Positions 19,404 through 26,923 of a DNA stretch of 36,381 bases are shown in pieces. The notes beneath the pieces are model-generated. The model made no database searches and was not told the origin of the DNA. It saw only the letters and a list, made by a program, of their open reading frames with translations. Source of the stretch: Chlorobiaceae bacterium (GTDB taxonomy: Bacteria > Bacteroidota > Chlorobiia > Chlorobiales > Chlorobiaceae); NCBI GenBank assembly GCA_013334525.1, contig JAAXXK010000011.1, positions 1 to 36,381 of the forward strand, given 5' to 3'. Both the position numbers and the translations under genes were made by a program. The first letter of the stretch is position 1. Every line of letters begins with the position of its first letter.

Positions 19404-19515
19404 AAGAAAAAGGACCAAAAGGACTTAAAGGACCAAAGGGACATAAATGTTGAAGAAATAATTCTTCACCTTTTCGTCCTTTATGTCTCTTATGTCCTTT
19501 TGGTCCTTTTTCTTA
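19404..19515. repeat. Inverted array of 9-bp units between bshC and ccsA
   Basis: The left arm has four units in exact 9-bp register starting at 19412 (GGACCAAAA, GGACTTAAA, GGACCAAAG, GGACATAAA). The right arm has four complementary-type units starting at 19476 (GTCCTTTAT, GTCTCTTAT, GTCCTTTTG, GTCCTTTTT). GAAGAAATAATTCTTC lies between them. The whole can fold into one long imperfect hairpin ending in A-rich or T-rich ends. Placed between convergent genes, it probably acts as a two-way terminator, but the register suggests a tandem-repeat origin. Confidence 0.85.
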
Positions 19516-19530
19516 CACTCTCTCTTTTCT

Positions 19531-20328
19531 TCAACCCGAGTAGGTGTGAACGCTGTTCTGGGCCGAGGGCAGGTAATTGACGCCGAACCAGCAGACCAGG
19601 AGCACAATAAACGACAGACCAAGATACCACTGAAGCGACCGTGGATCGGTCTTCCTGGCCACAAGGTGCAGGTAGCCGAGATAGGCAAGCCAGGAGATGA
19701 AAGCCCAGGTCTCTTTCGGGTCCCAGGTCCAGTAGTGACCCCAGGCCTCCTTGGCCCATAGCGCGCCGAAGACCAGGCCGAAGGTCAGCAACACAAAGCC
19801 GAGCAGGGCAAGGTAATGCGACATCGATTCGGATACCGTCGAGCGTTTTGACCGGAAGTTCAGCAGCACATTGTGCCAGCCGGATACGGCCGAGGCGGCC
19901 AGCAACACATAGGCGACCAGGTAAACTACCACGTGGGGAATAAACCACGGACTCTGCAGGGCCGGCATGAGAGCCTTCTCAAAAACATCCGGGTATGCAT
20001 AGTTTATGATGAGGAAAAACGAAGCAAGCCCAATACAGTAATACTTGAGCCACTTGATCTTCCATCGGTACTCGACAAGGAAACCCACCAGGGGGATCAG
20101 GGTTGCATACCACAACCTGGTTTCTCCGAGCGTACGGAGCGGCGGACGTTCAAGGACAATCCAGTATGAGGTCAGGAACAAAACGAGCACTGCGGAACCA
20201 AGGAGCAGAAACAGCCAGGAAATGCCCTGGAAGAGTTTCGACTTCGCGGCAGGTATCTGCAGGATGCTTCCCACACCCCAGCATGAAATGGCCGCAAGGG
20301 CGATTAAAGGAAATTCGTTCAGGGTCAT
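19531..20328 (-). CDS. ccsA: Cytochrome c maturation protein CcsA (heme handling, system II)
   Basis: Integral membrane protein that, with its ResB/CcsB-like partner, moves heme across the membrane and attaches it to CxxCH apocytochromes. The 265 residues have about eight membrane segments and the WWD heme-presenting motif WGHYWTWDPKETWAFISWL near residue 215. Conserved His residues flank it, including one in SPWFIPHVVVYLVAY. Its ATG overlaps the stop of the ResB-like gene by 4 bp (ATGA), so translation is probably coupled. The gene ends at the inverted 9-bp array. Confidence 0.93.
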   Translation of the reverse strand: MTLNEFPLIALAAISCWGVGSILQIPAAKSKLFQGISWLFLLLGSAVLVLFLTSYWIVLERPPLRTLGETRLWYATLIPLVGFLVEYRWKIKWLKYYCIGLASFFLIINYAYPDVFEKALMPALQSPWFIPHVVVYLVAYVLLAASAVSGWHNVLLNFRSKRSTVSESMSHYLALLGFVLLTFGLVFGALWAKEAWGHYWTWDPKETWAFISWLAYLGYLHLVARKTDPRSLQWYLGLSFIVLLVCWFGVNYLPSAQNSVHTYSG

Positions 20329-21569
20329 GCCGCCTCCATTTTTTTAACACCTTTCCAGAAATAGAGCAGATTGCCGGCCATGATCATGAAAAACCCGCAA
20401 TATACAGCCGGCAACCAGGGGTCGTGCACCGCCTCTACGAGGCTCATGGTCGACCATCTGCCGGCCTTTTCGTCGTAACCCATCTGATAGAGCTTCCAGC
20501 CGCGGAAATCGACAGGCTTGTTCACTTCGAGCAGTTCGGTCCTGCGTTCCCCATCGATGCCCTTGATCATGACATCCGACCTGAAGGCTTTCGGAGGCCC
20601 AGCCTTCATGACAAGGAAATATTTTCCGACCGGTATGAACCGGGGCTTAACATCAGGGCCACCGTCGGTTATCCACTCATCATAACTCTTTCCATCTTCG
20701 ACGACCCGTACCTTCACAACCGATACCCCTTTCCTGTTCAGGGCGGGAACAGGGTTGCCTTTGGCGTCCGGGGCGGCCGAGGGGAGGTAATCGAGTACGG
20801 TCACCGTAGCGATACCCGGCCATTCCGCCTTTGCGCCCTTTTTAGCTTCAGGCAGCATTCTGGACTTGTCGGCAATAACCTTGTCGCCTTCAGGATCATA
20901 AAGCGCGAGCTGCGGTACGTATTCATTTATTACGAACTCCTTCAGGTAGATCGAATAGGGCACATGCACCGGTTTTTCGCTCGGCATTTCATAAGCGATG
21001 CTGCTCTCCTGGCCTTCATAGAGCGGAATCACCAGGCGCTGAAGATCTGAACTGCCAAGAAGCCCGCATGAGAGCGCGATCCAGAACCCTCCGTGAAAGA
21101 GCATGAACTGAAGATTGGCAACCCTGAATGGCACGGCTTTCCAGATAAACGAAAGGCCGAGGTTAAACAGGAACAACAGGGTGACGAAGGCGAAGGGCCA
21201 GCTTGAAAACATCCCGTTGAGCCGAAGCCGGGAGGCGAGCGAATCCGGTCCGGCCGGGTCCTGCGGCACGACACCGCCGACAAGGGAGAGTAAGGCCAGA
21301 CCTATGATCAGGCTCAAACCCACGGGAATACCCCCGAGCCATGAAACAAGCGCTTTTTCCCGAAACCTGAGGCCGACAAAGGCGATAGCGACGGAAAACA
21401 CTAAAAGAAAATAGAAGTTGGCAGGCCAACCGGGCACGGTGATTCCGCTTCCTGATGTGAGCCCCTCTATGACCAGTCCGGCAAGAATGGCCGTAACGGT
21501 AAAAATTGCCGGTTTTGTGAACCCCCCGGAGGAAGAACCGGCCTGAACAGGATTGTTACTGCTTTGCAT
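20325..21569 (-). CDS. ResB-like cytochrome c biogenesis protein (CcsB/Ccs1)
   Basis: Membrane partner of CcsA in system II cytochrome c maturation. The 414 residues begin with three or four membrane segments (FYFLLVFSVAIAFVGL; VGLSLIIGLALLSLVGGVVPQ). A large extracytoplasmic domain follows with the ResB-type end PVDFRGWKLYQMGYDEKAG, and then a last membrane segment (WLPAVYCGFFMIMAGNLLYF). HGGFWIALSCGLLG carries a probable heme-ligating His. It starts 8 bp after the helix-turn-helix regulator gene and overlaps ccsA by 4 bp, so the three read as one operon. Confidence 0.88.
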   Translation of the reverse strand: MQSSNNPVQAGSSSGGFTKPAIFTVTAILAGLVIEGLTSGSGITVPGWPANFYFLLVFSVAIAFVGLRFREKALVSWLGGIPVGLSLIIGLALLSLVGGVVPQDPAGPDSLASRLRLNGMFSSWPFAFVTLLFLFNLGLSFIWKAVPFRVANLQFMLFHGGFWIALSCGLLGSSDLQRLVIPLYEGQESSIAYEMPSEKPVHVPYSIYLKEFVINEYVPQLALYDPEGDKVIADKSRMLPEAKKGAKAEWPGIATVTVLDYLPSAAPDAKGNPVPALNRKGVSVVKVRVVEDGKSYDEWITDGGPDVKPRFIPVGKYFLVMKAGPPKAFRSDVMIKGIDGERRTELLEVNKPVDFRGWKLYQMGYDEKAGRWSTMSLVEAVHDPWLPAVYCGFFMIMAGNLLYFWKGVKKMEAA

Positions 21570-21577
21570 AATTATTG

Positions 21578-21907
21578 TTAAACTTTATCGCCACAATTTC
21601 CCATCAATTCGACGTCATCCTTTTTCAGGATCTGGCAGCACCGGCAAACCAGCCCATGCAACTCCTCTTTTGCCACACCCTCGCACATCTTCTCAACGGC
21701 GTTCTGTATCTCCAGCCGGTAAGGCCTGGTTTTATTGGATTGCCCTCCCCGCTTCTTGTGAAGGTACTGGGAGACTGCTGCCGGAGTTACCCCAAGCATT
21801 TTTGCGGCACTTGATTGGGTCATACCGGTTTTTACCAATTCCTTGGCCATATCCGCCCTGATTTGAGGCAGATAATACCAGACAGCTTTTTCACAGGGAA
21901 AAATCAT
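21578..21907 (-). CDS. Helix-turn-helix transcriptional regulator with C-terminal cysteines
   Basis: A small DNA-binding protein of 109 residues from the ATG at 21907; a GTG at 21922 would add five. The helix-turn-helix is clear: MTQSSAAKMLGVTPAAVSQYL, with the recognition helix TPAAVSQYLHKK. The preceding part FPCEKAVWYYLPQIRADMAKELV resembles small regulators of the COG2522 type. The C-terminal part has Cys in KMCEG and three close together in GLVCRCCQILKK, which could bind a metal, Fe-S cluster or heme; that is inference. It heads the cytochrome c maturation operon and is divergent from a haem-binding protein gene, so it may sense heme or redox state and control both. Confidence 0.75.
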   Translation of the reverse strand: MIFPCEKAVWYYLPQIRADMAKELVKTGMTQSSAAKMLGVTPAAVSQYLHKKRGGQSNKTRPYRLEIQNAVEKMCEGVAKEELHGLVCRCCQILKKDDVELMGNCGDKV

Positions 21908-22104
21908 CGATGGAGATAACACTTAAAGTGGTTGACGTTCACACTAAAAAAACAGAGGCTACCCTCTCCGATCCATGACCGGTTGGATACCATTACTTTA
22001 GGGCAATCCCACCGTTCCTGACTTTGAAGTGGAACAGATATTGACCTGAAAACATCCTGTTCACTAAAAAGTTCGTGATCGATGATCTGCCTGAACGGCA
22101 TCAT
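21904..22104 (-). CDS. Possible 66-residue leader ORF upstream of the regulator
   Basis: An open frame beginning ATG ATG whose TGA overlaps the regulator ATG by 4 bp, an arrangement typical of translational coupling. It begins about where a transcript from the TATAAT at 22113-22118 would start, so it would be almost leaderless. The peptide (MMPFRQIIDHELFSEQDVFR...) matches nothing I know and has no membrane segment. It may be a real small protein, a regulatory leader peptide or chance. Confidence 0.25.
   Translation of the reverse strand: MMPFRQIIDHELFSEQDVFRSISVPLQSQERWDCPKVMVSNRSWIGEGSLCFFSVNVNHFKCYLHR
21920..21930. promoter_or_regulatory. Small palindrome near the regulator start, possible operator
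   Basis: CACTT-A-AAGTG is an 11-bp inverted repeat 13 bp upstream of the regulator ATG. Small helix-turn-helix regulators often bind such sites to control themselves. The palindrome is short, so chance is possible. Confidence 0.22.
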
Positions 22105-22112
22105 TCGACATA

Positions 22113-22140
22113 ATTATATAAATTTCCATAATAAAGTCAC
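22113..22140 (-). promoter_or_regulatory. Probable sigma-70-type promoter of the cytochrome maturation operon
   Basis: On the minus strand a consensus TATAAT (22118-22113) lies 16 bp after GTGACT (22140-22135), four of six to TTGACA. It points toward the regulator, ResB-like and ccsA genes and lies in the divergent spacer before the haem-binding protein. Confidence 0.4.
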
Positions 22141-22165
22141 CATACCCTCTTCTGTCCGATAAAGC

Positions 22166-22597
22166 ATGAACAAAGGAAACAGCACCACTGCCGGGTGGAT
22201 CATCATCGCCCTGATCCTGTGCCAGTTTGTTCCGCTGAACCGGATAAATCCCCCGTCAACCACACCCTCAGCCATCCCTGCCGATGTCCGCTCGGTTCTT
22301 GCGGCACATTGTTACCGTTGCCACTCCAATGAAACGAAATGGCCAGTGAGCGCCTACATCGCACCGCTCTCATGGATTGTTGTCCGGGAGGTTCATAAAG
22401 CCCGTAACGCCATGAATTTATCGAACTATCGGGACAGTCCGCCAGCCGTCAGGAGCGCTGTCGCAAAAGCAATCCGAAAAATCTCCGAATCCGGAAATCT
22501 CTCCAGACACGCCGGAATTCCGGGTTTTCCGCAAATCAGGATAACCGGACAGGAGCGTCGTACATTGCTCGAATGGGCTTCAGATAAACAATTGTGA
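22166..22597 (+). CDS. Membrane-anchored haem-binding domain protein (CxxCH)
   Basis: A 143-residue protein with an N-terminal membrane anchor (GWIIIALILCQFVPL) and one c-type heme site, CYRCH at residues 49-53. It lies in the context AAHCYRCHSNETKWP...IAPLSWIVVREV, which is characteristic of the Haem_bd (PF14376-type) domain family common in Bacteroidota and Chlorobiota. It faces the periplasm and probably carries electrons or senses redox state; its partner is unknown. It would itself need the CcsA/ResB machinery encoded divergently beside it. The C-terminal part (ITGQERRTLLEWA) fits the family end. Confidence 0.82.
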   Translation: MNKGNSTTAGWIIIALILCQFVPLNRINPPSTTPSAIPADVRSVLAAHCYRCHSNETKWPVSAYIAPLSWIVVREVHKARNAMNLSNYRDSPPAVRSAVAKAIRKISESGNLSRHAGIPGFPQIRITGQERRTLLEWASDKQL

Positions 22598-22649
22598 ACC
22601 TGAAAGGAGAATAAATAATTCTAAGCGAACCCTGATTTTATACGATATG

Positions 22650-22677
22650 AAAAAATTATCACCCTGTCCGAAGGGTG
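22650..22677 (-). terminator. Terminator of the trpG/LOG operon
   Basis: On the minus strand, the stem CACCCT / AGGGTG with a 6-base loop is followed by ATAATTTTTT. It lies 12 bases after the stop codon of the LOG-family gene. Confidence 0.65.
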
Positions 22678-22688
22678 CAGCATGGAAC

Positions 22689-23426
22689 CTAGAAATTTAC
22701 GCTGTAGCCTTCCGGATAATAACCCTGGATTATTTCGATCACCTTCAGCGGATCATCCTCGAGATAAATGAAGTCCATATCGGACTCACTGATGAAACGC
22801 TTCTCCTCCAGCGTCCGTTTCCGGATCCAGCGGTATAAATCACCCCAGTATTCCGAATCCATCATGATGACAGGAAATTTCTGGCTCTTCCTGGTTTCGA
22901 TCAGGTTGATGGCTTCAGTAAATTCGTCGAGAGTCCCGAATCCCCCCGGAAGAACAATGAAAGACTGGGAATACTTCAGAAACATGACCTTGCGCACAAA
23001 AAAATACTGGAACGTAACCATCTTGTCAGGATCGATGTAAGGATTGGGATCCTGCTGGTTGGGCAACTTGATGTTGAATCCGATCGATTCGCCGCCGACG
23101 CTTTGCGCCCCCCTGTTTGCTGCCTCCATGACCCCTGGACCTCCACCGGTAATAACCCCGAAACCTGCTTCGGCAAGAAGCCTTCCCATGGTCTCGGCAA
23201 GACGGTATTCCGGGTCCGACTCCCTGACCCTCGTCGAACCGAACACAGAAACAGCTGGACCGACACCGGCCATGGTTTCAAAACCGTTGACAAATTCAGC
23301 CATGATCTTGAACACCCTCCAGCCATCAGCCATGAACTCGCTTCCGGCCGGCGTCGTCGCCGTAGGTTGGCCGGGAATCTCGGGGGGCCTTGCCCATCCC
23401 GGCTTTTTCTGTTCCGGACCTGCCAT
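22689..23426 (-). CDS. LOG-family Rossmann-fold nucleotide phosphoribohydrolase (TIGR00730 type)
   Basis: Likely splits purine nucleoside monophosphates into base and ribose 5-phosphate, as in the LOG/YgdH and cytokinin-activating enzymes. The 245 residues carry both family motifs: GGGPGVMEAANRGA near residue 92 and PGGFGTLDEFTE near residue 160. FGSTRV is the first Rossmann strand. The N-terminus has a Pro-rich extension of about 30 residues. It is the last gene of a five-gene minus-strand run, 7 bp after trpG, and ends at a terminator. The physiological substrate cannot be told from sequence. Confidence 0.88.
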   Translation of the reverse strand: MAGPEQKKPGWARPPEIPGQPTATTPAGSEFMADGWRVFKIMAEFVNGFETMAGVGPAVSVFGSTRVRESDPEYRLAETMGRLLAEAGFGVITGGGPGVMEAANRGAQSVGGESIGFNIKLPNQQDPNPYIDPDKMVTFQYFFVRKVMFLKYSQSFIVLPGGFGTLDEFTEAINLIETRKSQKFPVIMMDSEYWGDLYRWIRKRTLEEKRFISESDMDFIYLEDDPLKVIEIIQGYYPEGYSVNF

Positions 23427-23433
23427 GAGGTTA

Positions 23434-23997
23434 TCAGATTTCGAGAAAGTTCCTGATGAGTTTATGCCCTTCGGTCGTCATGATCGATTCGGGATGGAAC
23501 TGAACACCGTAAAGACCCAGATCCCGGGAATCCATGGCCATGATCACGCCGTCTTCCGTCCATGCCCGTATCTCAAGGGATGATGGCAGGCTTTCCCGCT
23601 CGACGATCAGCGAGTGATACCTGGTCGCCGTAAACGGGTTTTCGATACCTCGAAAAATCCCCTGTTCGTCATGGTAGACAAGAGAGGTCTTGCCGTGCAT
23701 GATCTTGTCGGCCCGTTTGACCGTTCCGCCGAGGGCCTCTCCGATAGCCTGGTGGCCAAGGCATACACCGAACAGGGGAATCTTTCCCTTGACGGCATTG
23801 ATAAGCGGCACCGAAATTCCCGCATCGGCAGGTGTGCCGGGGCCGGGAGAGATGACAATTTTATCAGGAGCAAGTGCGAGAACCTCCTCAACGCCCAGTT
23901 CGTCGTTCCGGTAAACCACCGCCTCTGCGCCGAGTTCTCCGATATACTGGACAAGGTTGTAGGTAAACGAGTCGTAGTTATCGACAACAAGAATCAT
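23434..23997 (-). CDS. trpG: Glutamine amidotransferase of anthranilate / aminodeoxychorismate synthase
   Basis: Releases ammonia from glutamine for a chorismate-using partner, either TrpE (tryptophan) or PabB (folate). The class I amidotransferase triad is complete: Cys79 in GVCLGHQ, His168 and Glu170 in VQFHPES. The N-terminus [20 protein letters not shown] is diagnostic. The length of 187 residues is that of a stand-alone subunit. No trpE or pabB is adjacent, so it may serve both pathways. It lies 43 bp after the GlmU-like gene. Confidence 0.92.
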   Translation of the reverse strand: MILVVDNYDSFTYNLVQYIGELGAEAVVYRNDELGVEEVLALAPDKIVISPGPGTPADAGISVPLINAVKGKIPLFGVCLGHQAIGEALGGTVKRADKIMHGKTSLVYHDEQGIFRGIENPFTATRYHSLIVERESLPSSLEIRAWTEDGVIMAMDSRDLGLYGVQFHPESIMTTEGHKLIRNFLEI

Positions 23998-24040
23998 GCG
24001 AATGCAAAAAAAAGTTGTTACTGAATATGGTCAAGAGCCA

Positions 24041-25270
24041 TCAAGAACCGGCAACAATTCGAAACATCTCTTCATAGGCGGCACTCATGTCGATTCGACG
24101 ACGTTCCATTACCTTTCGTGCGGTTTCGACCGCCTTGTCGATCACATAAGGCTCAAAACGGGGGTGTCCGTCACCCCACGAAAACGATGGCACATATTTG
24201 GGAGGCATGGCGCCTCCGAAAATGTTGGCCGATGTACCGACGACCGTACCGGTATTGAAACTGGTTCCTATCGAACATTTCGAATGCTCACCCATCAGAA
24301 GCCCGAGGAACTGAAGCCCCGTATGCATCTGATCCTCTTTTACCTGAAGAGTGACCTGACTGTAGTTGTTCTTCAGGTCGGAGGTATCTGTACCTGCCCC
24401 GATATTGCACCAGCTGGAAATATAGGAATGTCCAAGAAACCCGTCATGCTGTTTGTTAGCAAACGGCTCGACGATCGAATCCTCAATTTCTCCCCCCGCC
24501 TTCGAGCCGCTGCCGATAAAGACGTTGCTGTATATTTTAGCGCCGATCTTCACCCTTGCCCCTGGAGCGATCATGACATTCTGCATGAGTACCGCCTGGG
24601 GTTCCACGACCGCGCCTTCACCGACATGAATGAATCCTTCTGAAGCATCGAGTATGGCACCAGCCATAACAATAGCCCCCTTTGCAATGAAAATACTGTC
24701 AGGATTGACCAGTACCGCCGATGGATGAACCTGTCCGTCCATGCGGCCCAACTCCATCGAGCCGGCATCGATAGTCATCATCTTCGGGTGCAGGGCCACA
24801 GGGTCCCAAAGATTTTCGAGCAGCACAAATCCGGAAACCTCCACACAAGACAGGGATCCGGCCACAGAGACTCCATCGACCAGTTCAGGCAAGCCCGAAT
24901 CGCCTAACAGAACATCTTCGGCTTTCAGGCGGCAGAACAACAGGCTGCCATCCTGCACCAGCGCCTGGCCTGGCCCGACATCCCCTCCTGTTATTACCTG
25001 CATCACCCTGTCGTCGCAGATGAGGCGGCCATTGACAAGCAACAGGTCGTTTTCCTCGATGCTGTTGACAATCGAACCGGGATTGGCCTGCCGAAACCAT
25101 GGCGCGATATGCTTTCGGAGATGCCATGTCAGCGAAACCTTTCCTGCGGCATGTGCCATGAACCTGCATTTCAGGGAACGACAGCCCGTAACAAGGTCGT
25201 AAACCGGTTTCAGGTCTACAAGCGGCCTGAAACGCAAGGTACTCTGGTCTTCGAAAATTAGAACCTGCAT
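24041..25270 (-). CDS. GlmU-like hexapeptide-repeat sugar nucleotidyltransferase/acyltransferase
   Basis: A 409-residue protein with a short, divergent nucleotidyltransferase-like N-terminal half (LIFEDQSTLRFRPLVDLKPV, as in the alternative GlmU family of Bacteroidota and Chlorobiota) and a left-handed beta-helix C-terminal half. The helix has many hexapeptide turns (VHPSAVLVNPDSIFIAKGAI; IAPGARVKIGAKIYSNVFIG), and the end region GTVVGTSANIFGGAMPPKYV is typical. It probably acts in UDP-GlcNAc or cell-surface sugar synthesis. I do not see the usual GxGTR(M/L) loop of true pyrophosphorylases, so the first activity is doubtful. I chose the ATG at 25270 because the protein then starts with the conserved MQVLIFED; the frame runs 32 residues further upstream without family resemblance. 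Confidence 0.8.
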   Translation of the reverse strand: MQVLIFEDQSTLRFRPLVDLKPVYDLVTGCRSLKCRFMAHAAGKVSLTWHLRKHIAPWFRQANPGSIVNSIEENDLLLVNGRLICDDRVMQVITGGDVGPGQALVQDGSLLFCRLKAEDVLLGDSGLPELVDGVSVAGSLSCVEVSGFVLLENLWDPVALHPKMMTIDAGSMELGRMDGQVHPSAVLVNPDSIFIAKGAIVMAGAILDASEGFIHVGEGAVVEPQAVLMQNVMIAPGARVKIGAKIYSNVFIGSGSKAGGEIEDSIVEPFANKQHDGFLGHSYISSWCNIGAGTDTSDLKNNYSQVTLQVKEDQMHTGLQFLGLLMGEHSKCSIGTSFNTGTVVGTSANIFGGAMPPKYVPSFSWGDGHPRFEPYVIDKAVETARKVMERRRIDMSAAYEEMFRIVAGS

Positions 25271-25301
25271 GAAGCTCGAGAAAATAACATGTTTATGGCT
25301 G

Positions 25302-26246
25302 TCATGGCTGACAAAGCATTTCAACGGCAAGCGGCACAGCAGTGATGCAAATGGAACCGCCTGCACTCTCGATAACCTCGCCGTCCATATGCATCATCTC
25401 ACTTTCTGGCATAAAGATATCAAGCGACAAAGCCTTGCAATAGATCACTTCCGGATCATTGACCTGCGTTCCCTTGAGATACTTCAGTACATAACCGGGA
25501 ACCCGCCATTTTGGTATCGCCTTGAGAATACAGACATCAAGAAGCCCATCGTATGGATCGGCACCTGGTGAAATCCTGAACTTCCCCCCCTCGACCTTTC
25601 CATTGGAAACCGAAAAGGCAAATACATGCTCATTCAGCTCTACGAAGCCATCGGGAGTATTGATTTTAATATGCATTTTTAACGATGTATAACCTAAAAG
25701 CACACTTACGAGCGCATAGGCATACGACAACTCCCCCCTGAGCCATGGCGTTGACTTAACCGTACCGGCAATCCTGCCTGTAAACCCGATACCGATCGAA
25801 TTGACGAAGTACCGTGTACCCTCTTTGCCGAAATCAACCAGGCCAAGATCTACCTTGCGACTGCCGGCGCTGGAGAACCCCCTGATCTGCTCCTCATGAC
25901 CGGCTACCGATGGCTGGAATGTTTTCAGGAAATCGTTGGCCGAGCCGACCGGAAGGATGCCGATCCTCACCGGCTTGCCGGCTACTGCGTTGACGACCTC
26001 GTTGAGCGTTCCATCTCCGCCACATGCGATGAGCGTTGCCCCCTCCATGGCTGCAGCGCGGGCAATATCCCCTGCATGTCCGGCAAACATGGTGGTCTCC
26101 ATCGATGCGTTATCGAAAATGGAGATAGAGCGCCTGAGCATGCCGGCCTTCCCTGCCGCGCGCCCCTTGTCAGCTGCCGGATTGAAAATAAAGGTATAAT
26201 TACCTGGTGTCGCCATAATCGCTGTATTGAACTGTGTTGCCTTCAT
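25302..26246 (-). CDS. Diacylglycerol / lipid kinase family protein (YegS-like)
   Basis: Phosphorylates a lipid such as diacylglycerol using ATP. The nucleotide-binding motif GGDGTLNEVVNA and the following PVGSANDF loop are clear, and the N-terminal strand TFIFNPAADKGRA is the DAGK catalytic-domain start. From the ATG at 26246 it is 314 residues, the usual length. GATGAGG lies upstream of that ATG, whereas the ATG at 26216 has none. This start overlaps the end of the phosphatase gene by 47 bp, and the frame is open further upstream. It lies 31 bp before the GlmU-like gene. Confidence 0.88.
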   Translation of the reverse strand: MKATQFNTAIMATPGNYTFIFNPAADKGRAAGKAGMLRRSISIFDNASMETTMFAGHAGDIARAAAMEGATLIACGGDGTLNEVVNAVAGKPVRIGILPVGSANDFLKTFQPSVAGHEEQIRGFSSAGSRKVDLGLVDFGKEGTRYFVNSIGIGFTGRIAGTVKSTPWLRGELSYAYALVSVLLGYTSLKMHIKINTPDGFVELNEHVFAFSVSNGKVEGGKFRISPGADPYDGLLDVCILKAIPKWRVPGYVLKYLKGTQVNDPEVIYCKALSLDIFMPESEMMHMDGEVIESAGGSICITAVPLAVEMLCQP

Positions 26247-26745
26247 CGGCCTCATCCCTTCCCTGCTGAAGCATCCCGTACTCCTCCTGCATGGCGGACA
26301 GTATCCCTTCTGCACAATGCATAAGTCGCTTCATCGTCATCTTAAAACCCTCTTCGCTGCCATAATACGGGTCTTCAACCTCAAGTCCCGGATCCAGGCC
26401 GGCAAAATCGGTCATCATATGCAGACGCACCGCGCTGTTGCCAAGCGCATCAAGAAGGTCGTTATAATTTTCGATGTCCATCGCGAATACCCTGTCGAAT
26501 CCTTCAAGATCAATGTCTTGAATAGATTGCGCCCTGATCGCAGAGATATCAATACCATACTCTAGTGCAGCACTGACTGCCCTGTTGTCCGGACAGGAAC
26601 CGGCCTGATATGAAACAGTCCCCGCCGACTCAACCTCGAAAAATGAGTCCGCACACCGCAACGATGAAAGGTAACGAAAAGCACCCTCTGCCATTGGAGA
26701 TCGGCAGATATTCTCATAACAAACAAAAAGTAGTCGAACCTGCAT
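26200..26745 (-). CDS. Low-molecular-weight protein-tyrosine phosphatase
   Basis: Removes phosphate from tyrosine, often on BY-kinases that control polysaccharide export. The 181 residues start with the active-site P-loop CYENICRS: Cys9 and Arg15 (C-x5-R). The general-acid Asp is in EVEDPYYG. GGGAG-type ribosome binding sequence lies 7 bases before the ATG at 26745; an upstream ATG at 26769 would add eight residues. It is the first gene of the run that continues with lipid kinase, GlmU-like protein, TrpG and LOG. No tyrosine kinase is nearby. Confidence 0.92.
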   Translation of the reverse strand: MQVRLLFVCYENICRSPMAEGAFRYLSSLRCADSFFEVESAGTVSYQAGSCPDNRAVSAALEYGIDISAIRAQSIQDIDLEGFDRVFAMDIENYNDLLDALGNSAVRLHMMTDFAGLDPGLEVEDPYYGSEEGFKMTMKRLMHCAEGILSAMQEEYGMLQQGRDEADEGNTVQYSDYGDTR

Positions 26746-26812
26746 AACATTACTCCCGGGACAAAACATTTAAAGCGAAAATAACAGACGCCACGCAAGA
26801 ACTACAGTTATT

Positions 26813-26842
26813 TTGCGCATACAGAAAACAAATCCGTATATT
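26813..26842 (+). promoter_or_regulatory. Possible promoter of the first tandem regulator gene
   Basis: TTGCGC (26813-26818) is followed after 18 bp by TATATT (26837-26842), about 80 bases before the ATG at 26924. Another AT-rich TATAAA lies just after it. The match is moderate and lies in a generally AT-rich spacer. Confidence 0.25.
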
Positions 26843-26923
26843 TATCGTATAAATTCAGCGGGAAGAACAAGACGGCGGATTGACTTACTCCCTGTTTTTT
26901 TTTAAGACCAAACAATCGACCTC

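Noticed and set aside
20103..21050. A 315-codon plus-strand open frame across ccsA and the ResB-like gene
   Set aside because: It is antisense to two well-recognised membrane protein genes and has no family features.
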